Shown: piece after piece, positions 7,699-11,455 of the stretch | How positions within the stretch are numbered: the first letter of the stretch is position 1 | Layout of the letters: every line of letters starts with the position of its first letter | Source of the DNA: CAZLBV01 sp964557845 | Lineage (GTDB): Bacteria; Acidobacteriota; Aminicenantia; Aminicenantales; Aminicenantaceae | Direction: 5' to 3' | DNA length: 11,455 nucleotides | Assembly: GCA_964557845.1 (NCBI GenBank) | Contig: CAZLBV010000056.1 | Location: 1-11,455 of the forward strand | Made by a program: the position numbers and the translations under genes | The notes under the pieces: generated by a model | The model's input: only the letters and a program-made list of their open reading frames with translations | The model's database searches: none | Told to the model about the DNA's origin: nothing

Positions 7699-9156
7699 TT
7701 GATAAATCTTGAAAAAGACAAACCCCAAACATTGGTCGATAGAGAAAAATTATCTATAGAAATAGCTCTCGATGTCTTTCAACGTATTTTTATGGCCATA
7801 AAAATATCCAAACTTTATGACACCAACAACCAGATCTTTTTAAAACATATTCAGACACTCAAAAAAAACATCGTACGAGCCATACAACTGGATGGAGAAG
7901 CTACCTTTTATCTACGCCAGGGAACTCTTTATTTTAATAACTATAAGATAAAAACATCTTTTTCCAGCTACCCTCTGCTTAAATATATCGTCGAACGTTT
8001 TCAAGACTGGAAAATCGGGATCCTTTCCTTTGGTTCAAAAGTGGACGATGACAGTTTGACTAAATTCATTCTTCAATTTGGGAAAAAAGCCCCTAAGTCT
8101 CAAAACCTGATCAAATATCTCCGGGACAAAATGGAACAATCGGATATAAAACACATACATGTAGATAAAATCTCTCCTCAGGAACAATTGAGCGGGAAAA
8201 AACAGGATGCAGCCAAGATCTTTTTTCTGAGCGTCACTCATATAAAAGAGATCTTTGAACACCATAAAGAAGACAAACGGATCTCACTGGTTATAACCAG
8301 ACGGCTGATTCAATCTATCTACAACCACCTAACACATAATGAGCCTTTTTTAATGGGAATGACGACCATAAAAAATTTTGACGAGTACACTCTCAATCAT
8401 TCAGTAAACGTCAGTATTCTCGCCATTGCTTTGGGGAAAAGATTGGGGCTGTTTAAAAATGAATTAGCTGACCTGGGGATCGCCGCATTTTTTCATGATC
8501 TGGGGAAAGTGGACATACCCAAGGAAATCCTGATAAAACCCGGAAAATTGGATAATGATGAAATGGAACTCATGAAAAAACATCCTCAATTCGGAGCTGA
8601 AAAACTGATCCAAATGAGTGAATTCCATTTTTTACCTCTACCTGCGTTAAATGTTGCCATGGAACATCATGCCTGTGAGAATAAGTCGGGATATCCGGTT
8701 TATATGCGGAAGTCTTCGCTCAATCTTTACAGTAAGATCGTCAAAGTCGTCGATGTGTTTGATGCGCTTACCACCCAAAGGCCGTATCGGACAAATACCT
8801 TTACTCGGGTGGAAGCACTCAATTTAATGGTGGATAAACTCCAATTTGATTTCGACCCCCTTATTCTCAAAGTCTTCGTGAATATGATGGGACTCTGTCC
8901 GGTGGGTTCTCTTATCTTACTCGATACAGGAGAATTGGCCGTCGTATTCGAAACAAACCCAGAACCAGCCTATATGCTGCGTCCCAAGGTTAAACTGATC
9001 ACAGATACCCAAGGGATTAAGACAGACGGAGAAATTGTTGATCTGGCTGAATTAGACACACAGACTAATAAATATAAAAGAACTTTCATAAAATTTGTCG
9101 ATCCCCACGAATATGACATTAATGTATCAGATTATTTCGTTTTGGATGCAGAATGA
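7699..9156 (+). CDS. HD-GYP domain protein (probable cyclic-dinucleotide phosphodiesterase)
   Basis: A 485-residue cytosolic protein. Residues 25-128 are an N-terminal domain like that of the upstream HEAT protein, and about 195-410 is an HD-GYP domain, a class that hydrolyses c-di-GMP and sometimes cGAMP. Metal ligands appear intact: H234 (NHSVNV), H266-D267 with K270 (FFHDLGK), H295, H323-H324 and D352 (VDVFDALTTQRPYR). The signature segment reads HHACENKSGYP (323-333). GYP is kept, but the usual HHExxDGxGYP residues E, D and G are A, N and K, so activity or specificity may differ. A C-terminal beta-rich tail (PVGSLILLDTGELAVV onward) is typical of HD-GYP proteins. No receiver domain is attached. 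The TTG start at 7699 has GAGGA (7689-7693) 5 nt upstream. The gene lies 13 bp after the HEAT gene, and its stop overlaps the next gene by 4 bp. Confidence 0.86.
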   Translation: MINLEKDKPQTLVDREKLSIEIALDVFQRIFMAIKISKLYDTNNQIFLKHIQTLKKNIVRAIQLDGEATFYLRQGTLYFNNYKIKTSFSSYPLLKYIVERFQDWKIGILSFGSKVDDDSLTKFILQFGKKAPKSQNLIKYLRDKMEQSDIKHIHVDKISPQEQLSGKKQDAAKIFFLSVTHIKEIFEHHKEDKRISLVITRRLIQSIYNHLTHNEPFLMGMTTIKNFDEYTLNHSVNVSILAIALGKRLGLFKNELADLGIAAFFHDLGKVDIPKEILIKPGKLDNDEMELMKKHPQFGAEKLIQMSEFHFLPLPALNVAMEHHACENKSGYPVYMRKSSLNLYSKIVKVVDVFDALTTQRPYRTNTFTRVEALNLMVDKLQFDFDPLILKVFVNMMGLCPVGSLILLDTGELAVVFETNPEPAYMLRPKVKLITDTQGIKTDGEIVDLAELDTQTNKYKRTFIKFVDPHEYDINVSDYFVLDAE

Positions 9157-11300
9157 TCCAAAGACTAAATCCCATATTTTATCCCAGATCGATTGCCGTT
9201 ATTGGAGCATCTCGTCAATCCGGAAGTGTCGGCCATTCCTTACTGGCAAATCTTATTGACAGCAGATTTCAGGGAATCGTATATCCTGTAAACCCTAAGG
9301 CCCAAGGAATTCTAGGCATTAAATGCTATCGATCGATAATGGAAATCTCTGACCCGATCGACCTGGCTGTCATCATAGTTCCCGCACTATTCGTTTCCGA
9401 TGTCCTTAATGAATGCGGTAAAAAAAGAATTAAAGGAACCGTGGTTATTTCTGCCGGTTTCAAGGAAATCGGAGGGAAAGGAATACAGCTGGAAAAGAAT
9501 GTCAAATCCATTATCGAAAAGTACGATATCTCCCTTGTGGGCCCAAACTGCCTGGGTGTAATCAATACCGATCCTAAAACTTCCATGAATTCTACTTTTG
9601 GAACCCAGATGCCGAAAGCAGGCAATATTGCTTTTATATCACAAAGCGGAGCTCTCTGTGTCGCAGTATTGGATTATGCCAAAGAAGCCAACATAGGATT
9701 TTCAAAATTTGTCAGCATGGGAAATAAAGCAGGGATCACTGAGAATGAACTTCTTATCTACCTCAAAGATGACCCAAAAACCGATGTGATTCTCATGTAT
9801 TTAGAAGATCTGGCTGACGGAAGAGAATTTATGCGGATTGCAAGAGAAATTACCAGCCATTCACAGAAACCGAAACCGATTATCGCTTTAAAAGCCGGAC
9901 GCACCATTATAGGAGCAAAAGCTGCTTCGTCTCATACGGGCTCCCTGGCAGGGTCGGATAAAGTATATAATGCCATTTTTGATCAATGCGGAGTGATCCG
10001 GGGAGATACCCTTGAAGAAGTATTCGATTACGCCAAAGCCCTTTCCAGTCAACCCATCCCCAAAGGCAATAAGGTTGCCATCATTACCAATTCCGGAGGC
10101 CCTGGAATCTTAGCCACAGACGAATGTATCAAAAATGGATTGGAGATGGCCTCCTTTACACCTTCAACCAAAAAAATATTAAGATCGATCCTCCCTCCCA
10201 CGGCTAACATCAACAACCCCCTGGACCTGATCGCTGAAGCTCAAGACAGATTATATGAAACAACGTTGAATGAAATATTAAGAGAAGAAAAAGTGAATTC
10301 AGCGATTATTATCCTCACTCCGACTGCCTTCACCCAGGTTGAAAAAATCGCCCAGGCAATAGTTAGAACAACCCAAAAATTTAAAAAACCCATAGCCTGC
10401 TGTTTCCTGGGCGTCTATGATGTTTCGAATGGTATCGATATTTTAGAACTAAATCGGATCCCGGCTTACCGGTTTCCGGAATCAGCCGCACGGGCTTTGG
10501 CCATCATGACCAAATTCCACGAATGGCTGAAACGCCCGCTTACCAAGGTCAAAAAATATAGAATTGACAAAGCCCGAGCTCAAAGAGTAATTTCCTCAGC
10601 ATTGAATTCCCAACGATCATCCCTTTTCGAACATGAAGCCTATGAAGTACTGGAGGCTTATGGTTTCCCTGTTATAAAGTCCTTTTTGGCAACCTCAGAG
10701 CAACAGGCACTGCAGGCAGCAGAAAAGATCGGCTTTCCAGTCGTTTGTAAAATTGTTTCCCCAGATATTCTGCACAAGTTTGATTTTAATGGTGTCCGGC
10801 TGAATTTAAAAGATAAGAATGAAGTAATAAAAGCCTATCATGATATCTTAAAAGCTATACATACCACTAAACCAAAAGCCAGGATAACGGGTATTTTAGT
10901 CGAAGAAATGGCAGCTTCTGGAAAAGAAATTATTCTTGGCATGAACCGCGACCACCAATTTGGGCCAATTCTCATGTTCGGATTAGGCGGAACCTATGTC
11001 GAAGTACTCGAAGATGTCACTTTCAGGCTGGCACCAATCAGAGAAATAACCGCCATAAAGATGATAGAAAAGACTAAAGCACATAAAATTTTACAAGGAT
11101 TCAGGGGAGAACCTCCTTATGATATCAAGGCTGTATCAGAGTGCATCAAAAGGCTCTCCCAACTGGTCACTGATTTTGATGAGATTCAAGAATTAGACAT
11201 CAATCCACTCATAGTCTATAAAAAAGGCAGCGGATGTACCATCGTAGATGCCCGCATCATATTGGATGATTTATCCAAAAGAAAAAACAAGAATTCCTAA
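9153..11300 (+). CDS. ADP-forming acyl-CoA synthetase (acetate--CoA ligase type), fused alpha-beta
   Basis: Predicted to interconvert acyl-CoA + ADP + Pi with the free acid, CoA and ATP, giving substrate-level ATP in fermentative organisms; acetate is the usual substrate, but the acyl specificity cannot be read here. Domains in the 715 residues are CoA-binding (about 5-130, with SIAVIGAS and LVGPNCLGV), two succinyl-CoA-ligase-like flavodoxin domains (about 150-450) and ATP-grasp (about 485-710). The phosphorylated alpha histidine is H261 in ASSHTGSLAGS. The ATP-grasp contains SPDILHKFDFNGV (536-548), where the family normally has HK-T/S-D-V-G-G-V; the histidine and aspartate are kept. VEEM, GLGGTYVEVL and the metal-binding ELDINPL (680-686) are present. 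The length is normal for fused enzymes. ATG 9153 overlaps the HD-GYP TGA; only a weak GGA lies upstream, so translation is probably coupled. A protein-acetyltransferase homologue of the same fold is unlikely, as no GNAT domain is present. Confidence 0.88.
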   Translation: MIQRLNPIFYPRSIAVIGASRQSGSVGHSLLANLIDSRFQGIVYPVNPKAQGILGIKCYRSIMEISDPIDLAVIIVPALFVSDVLNECGKKRIKGTVVISAGFKEIGGKGIQLEKNVKSIIEKYDISLVGPNCLGVINTDPKTSMNSTFGTQMPKAGNIAFISQSGALCVAVLDYAKEANIGFSKFVSMGNKAGITENELLIYLKDDPKTDVILMYLEDLADGREFMRIAREITSHSQKPKPIIALKAGRTIIGAKAASSHTGSLAGSDKVYNAIFDQCGVIRGDTLEEVFDYAKALSSQPIPKGNKVAIITNSGGPGILATDECIKNGLEMASFTPSTKKILRSILPPTANINNPLDLIAEAQDRLYETTLNEILREEKVNSAIIILTPTAFTQVEKIAQAIVRTTQKFKKPIACCFLGVYDVSNGIDILELNRIPAYRFPESAARALAIMTKFHEWLKRPLTKVKKYRIDKARAQRVISSALNSQRSSLFEHEAYEVLEAYGFPVIKSFLATSEQQALQAAEKIGFPVVCKIVSPDILHKFDFNGVRLNLKDKNEVIKAYHDILKAIHTTKPKARITGILVEEMAASGKEIILGMNRDHQFGPILMFGLGGTYVEVLEDVTFRLAPIREITAIKMIEKTKAHKILQGFRGEPPYDIKAVSECIKRLSQLVTDFDEIQELDINPLIVYKKGSGCTIVDARIILDDLSKRKNKNS

Positions 11301-11455
11301 TTTGAAACTATGTTTTCTTTAATCAACAGTTTAAATACATAAATTGGGTCAAACATAAGAAGATCCCCCAAAATTTTCCAAATAATTGATCTATATTATT
11401 TAATTACAGACATATAGATTATAGTTCAAGTGGAATCTATAGATTCAATGGGGCA
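11301..11455 (+). other. AT-rich intergenic end of window
   Basis: 155 bases after the acyl-CoA synthetase stop, with no gene visible. A weak GGGTC / GATCC pairing near 11346-11370 is not followed by a T-run, so it is not called a terminator. The right part carries the palindrome listed separately. The next gene lies outside the window. Confidence 0.4.
11413..11446. promoter_or_regulatory. 14-bp perfect palindrome with an adjacent half-site (possible operator)
   Basis: GAATCTATAGATTC (11433-11446) is a perfect 14-bp palindrome. A further TATAGATT copy (11413-11420) is direct to the right half-site at a 25-bp offset and inverted relative to AATCTATA (11434-11441). Such spacing on one DNA face could suit a dimeric repressor binding two sites. 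AT-rich sequence makes chance symmetry easier, and the regulated gene is not in view. Confidence 0.35.

Noticed and set aside
11346..11385. GGGTC...GATCC pairing after the acyl-CoA synthetase, considered as a terminator
   Set aside because: Only about 5 pairs with a wobble, a long loop, and no T-run directly after the stem.
1..11455. Defence system, prophage, insertion sequence or CRISPR array
   Set aside because: No transposase, integrase, terminal inverted repeats with target duplications, or regularly spaced repeats were seen; the genes are metabolic, peptidase and signalling types.

Overview
The window is AT-rich (about 40% G+C by eye) bacterial DNA with compact, operon-like gene packing, frequent TTG start codons and 4-bp ATGA start/stop overlaps. 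The gene set (L-aspartate oxidase and quinolinate phosphoribosyltransferase, a TldD/TldE pair, an HD-GYP protein and a fused ADP-forming acyl-CoA synthetase) suggests an uncultivated anaerobic bacterium of the candidate-phylum type. Lineage cannot be fixed from the sequence alone. No rRNA, tRNA, CRISPR array or transposase was seen.

Layout. Bases 1-1628 hold a minus-strand NAD-synthesis operon, nadC then nadB; nadB runs off the left edge. A 145-bp divergent spacer follows, with a strong forward promoter and a weaker reverse candidate overlapping it. Next on the plus strand is a multi-pass membrane protein of the UPF0104 / lysylphosphatidylglycerol-synthase transmembrane family (1774-2778), whose promoter position implies an almost leaderless mRNA. 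A 210-bp spacer ends in a purine-rich, tetranucleotide-phased tract that runs into the start of tldD. tldD and tldE (2989-5792) overlap by 4 bp and encode the two halves of a TldD/E metallopeptidase. After a 96-bp gap with a candidate promoter comes a tight block of three genes (5889-11300). The first is a HEAT-repeat protein. The second is an HD-GYP domain protein whose N-terminal domain resembles that of its neighbour. The third is a fused alpha-beta ADP-forming acyl-CoA synthetase that overlaps the HD-GYP stop codon. The last 155 bp are AT-rich and contain a perfect 14-bp palindrome with an extra half-site.

How the genes fit together. nadC and nadB act in de novo NAD synthesis: NadB makes iminoaspartate and NadC converts quinolinate to nicotinate mononucleotide. 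nadA is not in view. The HEAT and HD-GYP proteins look like a paired signalling module: they share a probable N-terminal domain, lie 13 bp apart, and are coupled to an energy-conserving acyl-CoA synthetase. That functional link is inferred from arrangement only. I found nothing that clearly amounts to a wholly new system; the HEAT/HD-GYP pair and the repeat-derived tldD leader are the most unusual items.
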